NCBI RefSeq assembly: GCF_947623445.1
Contig: NC_135242.1
Location: forward strand, 7,068,001-7,132,000
DNA from: Clavelina lepadiformis
Taxonomy: Eukaryota > Chordata > Ascidiacea > Aplousobranchia > Clavelinidae
Direction: 5' to 3'
DNA length: 64,000 nucleotides
The notes under the pieces were generated by a model. That model saw nothing but the letters and a program-made list of their open reading frames with translations. It ran no database searches and was not told where the DNA came from. A program made the position numbers and the translations under genes. Below, piece after piece: positions 1 through 14,264 of this stretch; the stretch's first letter is position 1; each line of letters starts with the position of its first letter.

Positions 1-175
1 TTTCATCTATTAAACCGAAAAAAAGACAGGATTTCAATAAATAAAAGTTACTTTTTACGCGTGCTTATTGAAGTTTGACAGCGCTTGTAGATATACCGTT
101 TATCAAGCCATTGTATAATGAAGGCCTATAAAGCAGCCTATAAGTTTACGCACAATAGGAGACACATCAACTTAC

Positions 176-296
176 CTACAACACGGCTTTCTGGAACATG
201 GGTTGAATTTCTTAATAACCCTCCTGAAGCTAGGTTAAAACACAGAAGCAGGCTTAAGATCTTCAGCAACATCGAAACTTTCATTATCTGCATCAT
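176..296 (-). CDS. First coding exon of a secreted-protein gene (rest outside window)
   Basis: On the minus strand a Met at 296 (or 284) opens a short reading frame with a basic start and a long hydrophobic run (MLLKILSLLLCFNL) ending in small residues, typical of a signal peptide. About 16 codons later it meets a consensus donor, GTAAGT, at 175-170, in phase 1. The next exon would lie left of position 1. The mature N-terminus is too short to name a family. Phase-1 exit after a signal exon is also the pattern of the collagen-pentraxin genes further right, but no PVC motif or other family mark is present, so I make no such claim. It could still be a chance frame. Confidence 0.4.
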
Positions 297-419
297 GCGC
301 AACGTTCGGGCTCCAAATAACACTGATCCATCTCGTGTTTTCCTGAGGTTTTTAAGATGAAAAGAATGGAGGAAACCAACGACCTCCGACAAAAGAGAGT
401 TCCGATTCAAGCAAACTTC

Positions 420-3361
420 AATTTAAATTAGTTACAAATTTGTCATATCCCACCAATAAGATATTGTTTTGCTTTGTTTTTAAGCGTCCAGTTTAAAGGC
501 ACAATTGTTTTAACGATTGACACAAGCCTTCAATAACACTACAAGATTTAAAACTAAAATGGAGATTTGATAAAAAATGTAATCCTATACGTGAAGCGTC
601 GCCAGCTGCTGCGGTGTATGGTAATATCGAGCGACCTCCATTTCCCTTTACAATATAGCCCGCGACAAAACCACCGCGAATTCAAACAATTCATCTAAAA
701 TTTAAATTAGGTAAATGTTGACTCCTACTCCTACTCCTACATACTTTCAAATATTAGTTGGTAGAATGTAATGTTAAAAGCAAGTAAACTCATCTACAAC
801 ACTTTCTTTTATTTAATTAGCGTTTGTTTGGTTTTGCTTGTGGTATAGTACAACTTGCGTGTCCTGGATTTAAAAGTATAGCGGGTTGTATACAAATACC
901 CAACTGCGTGTGTATAGCGCTTTTAAACTACCTAGCCTGACAGATGCAAAACAAAATAAAATTTTAATATTTTTTGTGAGAAAAGTTGTCTGGGACATCT
1001 TTCTATACACTTCGTTTATATTCTACACTGAAACGCTTCACCATCCACAGTCTATTGGCTGTAAGAGCAAAAACTTACTCCATATCAGTGGTCTTCCGCC
1101 TTTTTTGTCTTGCAAAAGTAAGGTCTTTATTTGAAAATTGTAGTCTCACCGACCGGCAATCGATCAACCAAGTTTGACATTATTAACCTCAGGTCTAAAA
1201 CTAAGGGGTTTGAAGTTTGAAGGCGTAATTTGTTATCACGGATTAGTGGCGTTCTTGGTTCAGTTTATCTCCGATTGCATTTCCAATTGCGTGTTTCACT
1301 TAATCAGGCTTTAAGAATAAACGCACGCAGAATATACATTTGTTCGTCAAAGGTACATAATAATCAGTGCTAATACTCGTGATAAGATATAAAAAAAACA
1401 AAGCAGTCACTGGCATCTTGCTCATTTTGCTTGAAGAGACGCTTTGCAGCCGACACTGGTTAATGAATTGTGGCGAGCCATGACCATATTTTTGCATAAT
1501 CATAATAGGCCTACTACGTGTTTATTACATCACCACAGTTCACACTTGTTTAACTGCCGGATTAGTGTTTTGGTTTTACGCTTTCGCAGCAATTTCGGCA
1601 ACATTTGTGTGTCGAAATTTTTTGATAACTGTTATTTGTTTTACTATCGTTAGTATTATAAATTTGGCTTGTGCTTTTTACAGAAAGTTACCGTCGTACC
1701 TTATACTTAGCCTATATGTCTGATATAGCCGGTCTACATTTACATTTCGCACAAAGGAATTTCAGGATTGATTTTTTGTTTCCTCACAAACTGTTTCAAT
1801 ACACTCGGTAAACTGACTATCCATTACAGCAGAAATAAATGTTTTAATTGTGTGCGTGTCTTGCACTTATCTCTCAAGTATCATGTATCAGTCAAAGCAC
1901 CAATTGAGCCCGACCCGAGTGTTCAACCAGAGAGCCTGACTTTCGTTGATTGCAATCGATAAAATAATTACACGTATTTATAGTAAAGCAACAGTTAACT
2001 TGGCAGTGACCAAAAAATTTGTAACAACGTAGTTTAATAACTTTTTCATAACTGCATAGGTTACATTCTGTTTTTTTAACCCGATGTATAATGTTAGCGG
2101 ATAGTTCAATATAAAGATGAACTCAAGACGCGTACGCTCCACACATTTATCAAATACTGTATATGCCTATTGGTAAATCCTGTGTTTAGGGTGGATTTCG
2201 TGACAATAGTATTTTAAACCTCATGCTAGAACCAACTGATACGGTGAAACAGTTGTCTCTAAGATTTAGCCTATTTTTTATTTTACCCTGTTTTGCTTTC
2301 ATACCCCCTCTGAAGATATGTACAGTAGCCTACAATTCAAAGACCAGCTCTTCAATGGTAATAATGTGCTGAAAATAGAATGGACATACAGAAAGTGAAA
2401 CCCAACACGCAAAGTATTGCCAGCAATTGCACTGCATGCTAATATTCCATCCACTTTATAAACACGTTGAGAATGTAAAGAAAGTTGTTTTTTCAAAGTG
2501 TTCTAATTGTTAGGTTACTGAATTATCAAAATTAATTACTTGATTATAATTAACATAATATTAAAGTTTATTATTAGAATGTTATGCTTAACTACATCTT
2601 GAACACGAGAATGGTGGCAAATTGGTACCGAAATTCATTCTAGCACAACTAATTTTTTCCCAATAAAATTGATATGTCTGTACAAGTTATCTAAAACTGT
2701 GTTTAATAGTTTCCAACAATCCAGGTAAAAGCAAAAAGCTATTTATTTTTAGGAAGAAATTCTACCCTGGTTAATACTGTGTAAACAATACATTTCATTA
2801 TAGCAAACCATACTGAACAAAAGTGAAAATCAATAGGGCTACCGGCAAGTTCACGGTGAAAAAGGTTTGAGTTTATGTTACTCAGTCTTAATTAGTTCAG
2901 TTCCGGTTTGGGTTCAAACTAATTTAATACATTGGGTTCTGGTTCCTGCCAGTTCGGTTTCTCAAGAACATCCGCTCAAACAGGTTTAAAGGTTCTGACC
3001 CAGTTCGACACCTCGATTATCATTATTTGTAACTATAAACTATTCTAGATTTATGGTAAACTTGCTCTGCGGATGGTGATGCTTGTTGTCACTAACACTC
3101 AGGCAGCAGGCAGTGACACACTGTTCTTTTCACGGAATGCTTTAATGGTTATATTGAACTATATTAGCAACAGTCAGCGTATTACGATCCAAAACCTTTT
3201 TTGCGTATCTTGTGTCCATACTCACAGTTGTTTTCATTTCAACACAAGGCGTTTGTAATTATTGCACTATAGTATGTATTAAAATTAAACCAATGTCGCA
3301 CTGCTCACAATCACTTTACAATAGTACTCGCATTTACACAATGCAAATGCAGTACATGCAA
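420..3361. other. Intergenic, no gene seen
   Basis: AT-rich DNA with only short chance frames on both strands. It contains a small CTCCTA repeat around 721-741. I see no exon with paired splice sites, no RNA gene and no transposon ends. Confidence 0.5.
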
Positions 3362-6300
3362 TCACATCTTCAAGCAAGCGACATTAAAACCATCTCCGTG
3401 AGTGAGCGCTAGTCCTTGCAGAAGTGCTTGCTTTTTGTTGAGCGATTTTGATGACTCTAATTCGTACAAAGTGACCAAGTTGGAAAGTGAATTCTCCAAT
3501 GCAACACGGTTCTAAACATATGACGTAATTTGAATAAAATTCAAGTTACCTTAAAACAATGGTATGAATGGTAAGCGCTTCGATGCAAGCAATAGAATTA
3601 TTTTGCCCTTTCGTGCCACCGTCCTATCTTTCCTAAGACTACAAGCATCAACCAACGAAAAATGACTGTAAGCTACTGCTTGCATTAAAACACTTTCCAA
3701 AGTGAACAACGTTTCACGAACAAATGCTTCACTAGTTGTTTACTGACTGAAGTTAGTCCCTGCTTGGCGGCGTCTTCTTGTAGTTGAGCGGCCGTTTCTT
3801 GCACAGCAATCGCTTCCTTAAGTCGACAGAGGTACAGCAGACAAACGGATTTGTTATTCAGAGCCTATTAAAAAAAAGATCAAGAATGTAGCATCGTGTA
3901 ACTTCAATCAGTTTTGTACCAAGTTTTCAATATTCTACCTCTATATTTGTTGGATCATGCTTCAAAACCTCCGAAAACTGTTGCAATGCTTCTGGCCAAT
4001 TATTAGCACCAAGATAAAGAAATCCCCTGCGTAACACAAACTTGTCATGGGGCAAGTTTAAAAACATTTTTCAATATAAATCTCAAAGAACTAATATGTC
4101 ATGATAAATTCCAGATTTAAAATAAATGGTGCATTTGGGACTCGTTGATACATTGACGGTATCCAATATAATGTTTGCGCTCTACAGCAAAGTAAAAAAG
4201 TGATAGAATGCCTGTGCAAGAGATGAGTGCAATTTTTACCGATTCATTTCAAGTTGGGTGCGATACTTTGAATCATTTGCAGCGAGCTTTTCAACTTGAG
4301 CAAAGCGATGTTGAGCTGCTCTAACATCACCAAGCTGAAGAAGCAATCTTCCAAGTCCGCTGTGAAGTGAGACTTCATCTCTAACAAAAAGGAGACAAAC
4401 AAATCAATGCGTGAAATTCATAATTTAGTTGTAAAACATTTCGTTTATCAACATAAAACTTGTATCACTTCATTCCTCAAACTTGTGTCATTAAATAGTA
4501 ACAGGAACATTTTAACAGTTGACTTTGCAAATGTACTCGTATTCCCATAGCCAGGTGACATTAACCTATTAGAATCGTTAACAATAAATATCATACTAAA
4601 AGCTAGTTGTGACGCATAAATAGATGCTCACTTGGATGACTGTGCTATGATTTCATCGTAGGTGGTTATGGCTGCGTGATATTCACGAAGTTGAAATAAT
4701 GTGTTACCTGCAGAGAAGTCAAGAGACAATCAATGATAATAGTCTTGGTTTATTGATGTGGTAGACCAGATAGAGTGATGCTGTATGTCTGATTTACTGC
4801 ACATTGCAAAGTTTTATACAGCAGATATAACTGACTATTTATAGAATGTACAGTAGAATAGATCCCATACCTATGTAATGAAGAACTTTTGTCTTTCTTT
4901 CATTCCACAGTTTCAGTGACGCATTTCTATCTTCTGCTTTTAATTGCACTGGTGTACCATCTTCACTTTTATTTGATTCAAGATTGTCAATTACCTAGAA
5001 TTATTTTCAAAATTTAGTAATGGTCTGCAAATTTCAGACACCTGGCAAACAAATACAACACTTGTTTTAGAAAATTAGATACCTTATATATTCTTAATAC
5101 TACATTGCTTTATTTAAAATCCACATTGAAAAACAAGTTGCCCTAATAGTGTAATGCACATAGACTATTGATAAGACTATTAATAAGTTCCCCCGACACA
5201 CCAAATAGAATATTTCAAGCAGAAGTTACATTAAGAAATTACAAAGATAAGTCACACAAAAACAACCCAGACAGAATTAAACGTAATCCATGTCGTAGAA
5301 ATAGAGTTCACACACTCAAAAGTAAAACGAGTCATGAGTTACGACCGCCGCAATCCAGGAGAAAATTTTTCAATGAGTGTTATAAAAAGTTTTCCACTGC
5401 CCCATGCGCATAAAAATCCAACTAAATGCGGAGTAAATTGACTTTTCATTTAAAAACACGTTCTGGTCTTCGTAACTATTATTATTATCAATCCAACAAA
5501 ACTGGTAAAAATAGTATCAAAAATAAAGCATTGCTACCTTCTTACACACTGTTCGGATTGCATAGAACCTTTCCAATGCTTGGTACGGTTTATTTATATG
5601 TCTTGGAAAATCAGCATGCAAGAGCCTCAAAGAAAATGGTACCATTGAACCTTTTCGACCTAAAACAAATCTCCATGAGCCATACCTTTTCAATGTAGAT
5701 GATAACATAAGTGTTTTAGAAACCCATAAAATTTATTGCGCAAAAAACACCAAAGATAACATGAAGCAGATAGATAGATGAAACATCAGCCATAATAACA
5801 TCTAAATACCTGGGTAAACATCGGGGTAGAAACCATAATATAAGTCGGCTGAATCGAATGATCCGAATTGACTTAATTCTGTCTCGACCATTTCAAACAA
5901 CTTCAAGCGAATAAGCAAAGCAAATCTGACATGCCACCACTACATAAAGTTGTTTATAAATAATTCATAATAAACTATACAATGCATACCGGCATCACAG
6001 TAATGTCATAATAGTCGCACGTTAGAGACGGTAACACAATAAAAAAACGTTTTATATTTAGAGTCCAGTAAGTTGCAGCGATAATCTTGGTAATTCAATT
6101 GAACACAACTATAAAATAGTCATATTTAGGTCATCTGGCATTGCATTTTACATTATAGAACCACAAAACTGGAATAAAACTGTATAAAATACTGGACAGT
6201 CACGTGAAACAGTACGCATATTTTCCACAGTTGAATGGCACTGTGCCATAACTTTAATTAAAAGTGACATTCACATCTTCATTTCAACTGCAAAAGTTTA

Positions 6301-8239
6301 TTATGCAAACAAAAATTTTCACACCTGTACAGATTGTGGGGAGTGTGTACTTGCTTGGGTCGCCTTGCCAAAGCCTTGGCCCAGGTCAGTCAAAACTTTG
6401 CTACACAGGTCCACAGCAGCCCTAAAATTCCCAGTTGTCTGAAACAAAATAAAATTTATTATGCATAACTCCAAACTTTAAGGAAATAGAAGCTTATACC
6501 CATGAATACGGAATATTTTTAAAAGTTTACTAGCTAAATATAATCTCAGTAATAGCATATGTGTGTATATAAAACAACACTGGAAAAACTCGCCAGGCTT
6601 ACTATAAGTTTTTCAAGGCCATTTTTGTCAAGAGTCACTGATTCTGCAGAAAGTGTGACACGTTTTGATGCCAGTTCAATCCCTCTATGCCTTGCAAGAA
6701 TGGCCTTCACTGGATCACCTGCAAACATAGATACAGAATTACAGATATAGGCTCAGTGGCTTACGTAACGATTTAAATAAAGCATTAAATGCATGCATAT
6801 ATTATAATGTTATATATGACACCTAACTTTCTATGAAGTTAAAAATATGGCCATATAATTGCATTTATAAGTAAAAAACCTGTATTTAAAGATTGAAAAA
6901 ACATGTTACGTGGTGTGGTGTGTTATTAACTTATGGTTTATGAGAATTATACTTACTTTTTACATATACACTTATTTTACAACATAACTTTGCATAATCT
7001 TCAGTATTTTTACCTAACGATTCACTGGTAGCAAGTCCAGGACGTGAAAGATGACTTGCTTCCAATTTAATTCTTTTCTGTGACTGTGCCACAGCAGCAA
7101 GCACTGCAGCTGTACTTTTGCCTGGTATCCATGCATCTTGTCTTCTATCTGTTTCACTTGTGCTTAGTGCACTTGAAAAGGCATCATCTAAATGAAATCT
7201 TTGTATGAAACCATTATATATACTGTATATTTTTGTGCGTGTATTGTAATGCAGTTTTAAACCTTAACTGTGTTTGCAAACCTGCTATGGTGGCAAAAGC
7301 AGAACTTTCGGTCTTATGATCAAAAGAGCTCGAGCCAGATGTAGAAGTAAACAACCCACTTGCCAGTGGTGCAGTTGATGTTTCTGTTGGTTCATTAATG
7401 ACTTCTTCCTTTTCTGTTTTCTTTTCTTCCATATCTTCTAAACTGCTATTTTCCTTATCTTTAACTTCAGTGTCAACTGGATCGAGTGGTTTTGTTTCAG
7501 ATGAAACTGGATGAAACGATGGAGGTGTGGAGAAAATATTTGTTTTTAAATCATTCTTCACTTCTTTTGGAGTTGGGCCGCTATCTTTGTTGTCATTTTT
7601 GCTTTCAACTTCATTATTTGCACAATTATTATCAGCTTGGAGCACTTCACTTGGTATTGCTTTGTTATTCTGATCTCCAGCACTGCCATCTTGTTTCAAG
7701 CTCTGATCGAAAGAAATGTTTGAAATATTGTCACCTGAATCATCACTAATTAAAATGGATGCCATGATATCAGTGTTATCCAGAGCAGACTGATCTTTGA
7801 TTGGGCTTTTAGGTGGAGAAATGTTTTCCTCACTTTCGTCACTCTTATCATCTGCAATTGCATCTTTAAAAATATCTGACAGCTCATGTTTCATATGAAT
7901 TCTTGTCATATCACTTGATGTGTCAAGTGAAAAAACGTCATCTGCTCGTTCGATTGTAACTTCAGGACGTGAAACATCGTTTTTGCTTGAAGAAGTTGTT
8001 GCCAACATGCTGGTAAAAAGGTCTTCAGAGGAAGATGTACTCTTAAAGATGTCACATACAGCTGGTTCACTTGCTGGTGGCATGTTTGAGATTTGGCTTG
8101 GTTCTACTGAAACAGCTTCAAATACTACTGGCTTTTTAGAAGATGAAGGAGGCCCATTAAAAATATCTGCTCCAGAATCGCCATCGTCGGCACCTTGGTT
8201 GAACAATGTGCATACTGGTAATGGTTCTGATTCATCCAT
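3362..8239 (-). CDS. TRAPPC12: TRAPPC12 (trafficking protein particle complex subunit 12, TPR protein)
   Basis: Twelve exons, all with GT-AG ends and matching phases, give 769 aa (human about 735). Exons (minus strand): 8239-7282, 7187-7014, 6718-6603, 6438-6325, 5939-5810, 5659-5538, 4994-4871, 4707-4632, 4380-4240, 4026-3939, 3864-3748, 3511-3362. The protein acts in ER-to-Golgi membrane traffic as a TRAPP subunit. Recognisable family landmarks, from my memory of the human protein, are VCTLFNQ near the N-terminus, SETDRRQDAW in exon 2, FRAAVDLC in exon 4, DLYYGFYPDVYPG in exon 5, GSMVPFSLRLLHA in exon 6, VCLLYL in exon 11 and LYELESSKS plus KKQALL in the last exon. The C-terminal half holds TPR-like helices; exon 1 (319 codons) is acidic, Ser-rich and probably disordered. 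I start at 8239 because AACATGG is a good context; an in-frame Met at 8305 is possible. The exon 11 donor (GTCAGT at 3747) is non-ideal and is the least certain junction. Confidence 0.93.
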
Positions 8240-9779
8240 GTTCAGAAATAAATCAAAAGATTGTATGGCAATGGCATTAATATAGGCAAAACTTAGTGTA
8301 ATCACATTAACTAATACGGTAGGTTATAAACCTTGCATGATTATCCAAGACAGCCTTGCACAAATGTAAGCAACAATAACCTAATAGCCAATATAGATAT
8401 AACATCAATGTTTCAGCTAATGTGGTGGAGCTAGGCTGACATAATGAAAAAATGAAATAGGTAGAAGATATAATAATCAATAATTGTAAAGCAAACAAAA
8501 ATATTTTATATTCTATTAGGCCTATAGTCTTGCAGCACTTGCTTATGTTCACTGGCAAACTATAGTGAAAATAGGCAAGTGTGACACACATACGACACGA
8601 GATTCATTACTGTGCTGAATTCTTTTACATTCACCATCATTAAGGGTCTCTTTTACTTTTTCACTTCCACACTAAAATCAAGTATTGAGGAATTATCATG
8701 TCATAATTTCTTTGTATTATCTCACAACTCCATACCACTCAGGCGTTCAAGTCAGATGACTAAAGTATAAGAGATCTGATATTAAATAGAGCTAAATTGG
8801 CTGTTTCAACTATACGATAACCTATGATAAACTTAAACAAAGCTTTTTGCAATTTTGCAACATCGGCAAACGAGCACCGGTAAAAAATAGTAGTCACTTC
8901 GAAATTTAAATGCAATACGTGGTTTTGCATTTGTGCACTAGATCCTAAAAAAGAACAATGGCTTGCACAGCACAGCAAAAGAAATTTGTATATGGATTGT
9001 TTATCTTTCGCCGTTGACTGTGCGGAGTGTAAAGTATGGTGCTTCAGTTAATCTTAATATAGGCCTTCAACTGAATCTAACTTAGCCATTGCAAAGCAGA
9101 CATACTCAAAAATACTGCACAATTGGGATGAACACTTCCTTTTAGGTTCCATAGTGATTGTACCCATCGTAATTGGGGTCTAGTAGGCCTATCTAAGTGC
9201 ACAACTAGATGATGTCACAATTCAAGTAGCTGGAGTCTTGTTTTCGAAGGCATCCTATGGTTGCGCACTTGTAAGCTACGTCTAGTCTGTCCAGACGCCG
9301 CAATTGCACCCACACGGGGTTGCAATCAACGTAATTGAACCCACACAGCCACACGGGTAGGCCTATGCACCTACACAGTTAAGGCTTTCGCTTTCCGACT
9401 GCACCAAATAAGTATTGTAACCTAATAGGCCTACATAAGGAAATACGAAGCCTAGGTACGTACTGATTTTTTTTTATAATAGAACCGTCAGGATAACATC
9501 ATCAAACTACGTAATGCTACTTGCACTAACCTAATAAGAGTGGTATTAGTGGGCAATGCACATCACTAGGCCAGCAGGTCCAAGGTCTGAGGAAAACATA
9601 TTTAGCCTAAAAAGTGGGTTACACCCATAGATATCTTATAAATAACAACTAGATATCCAACTACGTTCGTATATAAGTTGTTACCGTTGTTAACTACCAT
9701 TGCTATGTATAATATGTCTATGGTTACACTAACGATATAAAGAACCACAACCGCAACATAATATCGCGGACGTCTCGAT
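8240..9779. other. Intergenic; likely TRAPPC12 promoter side
   Basis: No supported exon. The stretch just right of 8240 must carry the TRAPPC12 promoter or its 5' UTR, but no clear TATA box or initiator was seen. TAGGCCTA-type octamers recur around 9190, 9360 and 9430, as elsewhere in this genome. Confidence 0.4.
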
Positions 9780-12470
9780 TAAGCGTAATCATGCCTTTTG
9801 CCCAGGAAAATCATGCACGTGTTTTGCATGCGGAGAAATAGGACACATCAGACGATATTGTTCTCAATATAACCGCCAAGGAAACGCCAACGGGGCCGGC
9901 ACAAGTCTCCGCTCCTGAATCGAATTTGTCGGACTCTTGCATTCTCGGTTTGGATTTTTTCAAGAACATGGTTGCATCGTTGACTATGATGTGATGACAC
10001 TCAAGGTCGGTGGAGGGACATTACCGCTATTGAGAGAACCAGGTATTTTGCACAGTTCTCGATTGCATTAATTAAGTCACTGGTTATCCCCGCGCTTACT
10101 GAAGTTGTGTTGCCCTGTATTGTTAACTGCCCGACGAAGTCTATGTCTTGCGATGTTTTTATACAGAGATCTGCATGCCTACTATAGACAAATACGAAAT
10201 TTTAGGCGCAAATTACGTAAAAAAAACGAAGGACTATTTGGTGCCAGTTAGACTTGTCAATTTTACAAGTAGGCCTAAAAGCAAATGCATTCCGGCTGGG
10301 ACGGCTGTTGCAGATTTAATACCAACCGTTGCAAAAAATGTTTCGTATATTAATGCCTACTTGTTATGCAGTATATCGGAAAAGGTTGACGAGTCTGCAA
10401 CCGAGGATGACATGTCGTCTCTCATTGAACAACTGCATCAAAATGATCTTAATTTTTCAGATGCTGAACGGAAAGCTGTAAACGAAGTGATTCGAAAACG
10501 GCAAGCTGCATTTTACTCTCTAAACGTCATCTTAGCAAAACCAGTATATCCTTACTCAGAGTTTTGACACGGGAGACGCCGCACCAAGAAAAAAACAGAC
10601 GAAAGGTAAATGAATTACGAAAGGTAAATGAATTGCGAAAGGATATGTTAAATGATAACGTCATTAGTCACTCACAGACAGTCACAGTCGCCTTGGTCTA
10701 ACCCAGTTGTGTTGGTAAAAAAGAAAAACAGCAATGTGAGGTTTTGCATTGACTACAGGCCTGTCAACGATTGCACTAAGAAGTACAGGTTTCCTTTGCC
10801 AAGGATCAATGACAGTTTGGACCAACTTTCGGGGTGCAAATATTTCACCACACTAGATCTTAAAAATGGTTACTGGCAAAAACCGATGAGTGAAGATGAC
10901 CATGAAAGGACAGCGTTTAGCCTACTTGCCATAGAAGGTTATTCAATTTTAATGTTATGCCTGTTGGACTAACCAATGCACAATCCTCGTTTCAGCACTT
11001 GACGCGGACAGTGCTCTACGGAGTTGAATGGAATGGTGCATTGGCTTACCTGGATGACATCATCATATATGCATGCACGCACCTTTCAAGATCATCTGCC
11101 CAAGTTGGACGACGTACTTTCTCGACTAATTGCAGGTGGACTCAAACTTAAACCGTCTAAATGCAATTTGTTCAAAGAAGGAATTATATTCTTTGGTCAT
11201 GTGATTTCAAAATCTGGTGTACCCTGCGATCCGGAGAAAATCTGTGCGGTTTCCCAATGGCCTGTGCCCTCTTCGATAAAGGACGTAAGGTAGTTTTTGG
11301 GATCCGCATCATACTATTGTAAGTTTTTCAAAGATTTTGCCAAATGCGGCCCCCTGTACGATTTGACGAAGTCTCAAAAACAGTTCTGCTGGAATGGTAA
11401 ATGTTTACCCTCATTCACCTTGTTGAAAGACGCACTCATAACAAACCCGGTATTAAGATACCCGGACTTTACGCAGCAGTTCATCCTCGATACGGATGCT
11501 TCTAATTCTTTTCTTGGCTGTGTTTTGTCACAGATTATGCATGGTAAAGAGCACCCAGGTTTATACGAAAGTAAATCTCTATTGAAAACAGAGAGAAATT
11601 ATTCCACCACGAGGAAGGAACTCTGTCAATTGTTTATGGGGTGCAGAAATTTTGTTGCTATCTTGGCACACCTTTTTTCTTAACAAGGACCACGCTTCGT
11701 TACGGTGGCTGTGGACAGCAAAAAAACATACGGTTTAAGATATTGACTGGTTTTGATTTTAAATGAATACCTCACCCTGGATTAAAGCACTCCAACGCAG
11801 ATGCACTCAGTAGAAGACCACAGAGCAGCAAAAGGAGTGATTCAAATAGTGTCGAATCGAATATGACAAGTATCCGTTTCAAGTTGACGAAAACTTTAAA
11901 TCCGGTAAGAATGCGACAAAAAGTGTTTAAGTATTGATCTTCGTGAGGGCTTTGGTTTGACTCTTGACAAAAGTTCACAAGCTCAAAAGTCTGTCGAACT
12001 TCTTTTCATATAGTACTAGATTGGATTGGAGCCGGCGCAAGACAACCTTTTAAGAAAATTAAGAAATTGAGCAGTGGGATTCAACATTGCTGGTCTTTGT
12101 ATGGAGAGCTTTTTTAATACACCATTGCTTGTACCGCAATATAGAAGGTAAATTGGCAACAAAACGCTTTCAGTTACTGGTTCCTAAAGAAATGCGTCCC
12201 AGAGTCCTGAAAGAGCTAAGTTACGCATCACATGGAGGAGGACACGTGGATGTCGACAGAAGAGCTGAAAAAGTTTCAAGACGATTCTACTGGTCACGCT
12301 GGAAAACGGATGTCCGTGAGTATTGTGAGAGTTGTCACACTCACAGGTAAAGCTCCTTTTAGAACACCCTTGGTACCTTCCGATGAGTTGGAGCCGATGC
12401 AAAGAATAGTGATTAACGTCCTGGGCTTACTTCCAGTGACACATTCAGGTAACCGTTACGTGCTAAGTTA
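9780..12470 (+). mobile_element. Ty3/gypsy-type LTR retroelement fossil
   Basis: Parts in order: a Gag-type CCHC zinc knuckle around 9800-9870; a spacer/protease-side region; reverse transcriptase around 10680-11290, with a conserved FCIDYRPVN block, a TTLDLKNGYWQ block and the YLDDII active-site motif; RNase H around 11480-11680; the HHCC zinc-binding domain of integrase around 12190-12350; and the start of the integrase core up to about 12470. The order RT-RNaseH-integrase is diagnostic of Ty3/gypsy. It is broken in many places and the rest of the integrase and both LTRs were not found, so this is an old, non-functional copy. The ends given are the ends of recognisable protein similarity, not element termini. 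Confidence 0.85.
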
Positions 12471-12721
12471 ATAGCTATTGATATGTACACTAATTACATA
12501 CAGGCTTGGTCAATGACCTCGCAGACAGCTCAAGAAACGGTATTTGTTCTCTATCATAACTGGATGACGATTCGGTAACGGTTTTAGTTTGACGTTGCAA
12601 TTAATTTTCTTTTGTTGTAGGCTTACTAACAGTCAAAAGACATAAAATAGCCTAATACGTAATATCAGAACATTAGCAGAGTTTGCAGTTTGTCATTCAA
12701 AAACGGTTTGTTGACAGTGTA

Positions 12722-12950
12722 ATGGCTATCCTAAGATGGGACACCTTGTCCCTACTTTGGGAACTTACTTTACTTATACCTCTACGTGGTGTTGAGACTG
12801 ATGTTTCCACTTTTATAAAGTTTGATTTGGTTTGGACCAAAGCGTTTGTATTTGAACCATGTGTAATATTATTTTGTCAAAATCTATTGTAAATTATGAT
12901 ACAAACGAAATGATTACAAAACACTATTACAGTAGCCTACGTAGAAGAAA
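12722..12950 (+). repeat. Left part of the A/B duplicated segment
   Basis: Matches 19512-19735 closely; both copies carry an open frame beginning MAIL(R/K)WDTLSLLWEL. The frame is open in both copies but shows more amino-acid than expected silent difference and has no upstream gene structure, so I treat it as non-coding. After 12950 the two copies diverge until about 13430, presumably through later insertions or deletions. Confidence 0.7.
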
Positions 12951-14264
12951 CCCGATTCCCGCTTTACAGCTAGTCAATTAGCTCCTTTTGCTTTACTATC
13001 TTTTAATAGCTTTTCTTAGATAAAACAACCGTATTTCCACTAGAAATTCCAAACGTAGACTGAATTAACCTTCGCCCAACACTTCCCAGCCGAGCGCGAC
13101 ACCACACAAACACAGATTCCACCGTTGTCACACAATCAGAAAATAAACGCGGGACGCTAAACACCAATTAGGCCCTAGGGGTAACGATGTAAGACGTCAC
13201 AAGGCATAGACTAAAAACAAGTGTACATATGAATAGGTAAAATACGACAGCACGAGAGCAAACATAAGAAAACCTAACGAGCATGCATACAAGTGACACA
13301 ATGCGAATAAAAACAGAAGTTGACCCACACATTTGACTAAATTAACCTATGAGAGTAGTGCGAACAAACAGTGTACGATGTGATGGCTCTAAAACTGGTT
13401 CATAAAAATAATCCCGTGACACTTAACTTCAAGCAAATAATGCCATATCTAACAAAACCTGCAAAAATATTAGCCAAATTAGTTTTCCTAAAAGTGTCCC
13501 ATAATGGGCGACTTTCTCCGAAAGATACTAAAAAAGTACTTTTGGCCAATTTCGGCGCCATTGATTAGATTATAGCTCAATTAAGATAGCTATACAACTA
13601 AGAAAAATTGTCTTGCTCTAATTTCTGTCAAATAAAGTATCAGATTAATCTTCTACATCCAGCATTATATATATGTTTTGGAAAAAGAGTCTTTAAAAGT
13701 TCAGACGTCAATATTTATCATTTTACTAGCAATCAGTAAGAGTTTGTAACGATACATAACTTTAGTGTATGGTAGGGGATTTTTTATAACAATTTATCAC
13801 TTTTAAGAAAATTGAGCCAAAGGCTCTTTGTGCCAAATGTGTACAAAAGATGCCAAAGTAAAGCAGCTTAGCCCTAGACGACGCATGCAGTGTTACACGG
13901 TATTTGGGGTTTGGTCATAGCAGGTTGAGCTGTAGTTTCCAACTGTTTAAATCAAGCGTTTGAAACAACCTATTTATGAATGGACTCGTCTCGTTGATAA
14001 AAATAACAGCCAGAACAGACCTTTCATAAACACTAATATAAATATTTGTTGAGCGTATTTTTTAAAACTTTTAAATGTTTAAAATTTTGCAGTTGTTGAA
14101 CTCATGTTTTAAACGCAAAGATAGTGAATTACTCTAATTGGAATAACTTACTTATCTAGTGAAATTGTCTCAGTCGCAAATCAATAATTGTAATCGCCAA
14201 AGAATATCTTTTCGAAATTTTACACTGAATAAGGTGTCTATAGACTGCAAAGTACACCTTGAAC

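Noticed and set aside
12722-12892. Open frame MAILRWDTLSLL... with a paralogue at 19515, as a real gene
   Set aside because: No upstream start context, splice sites or signal peptide, and the two copies differ freely in amino acids; it is simply part of the duplicated DNA.
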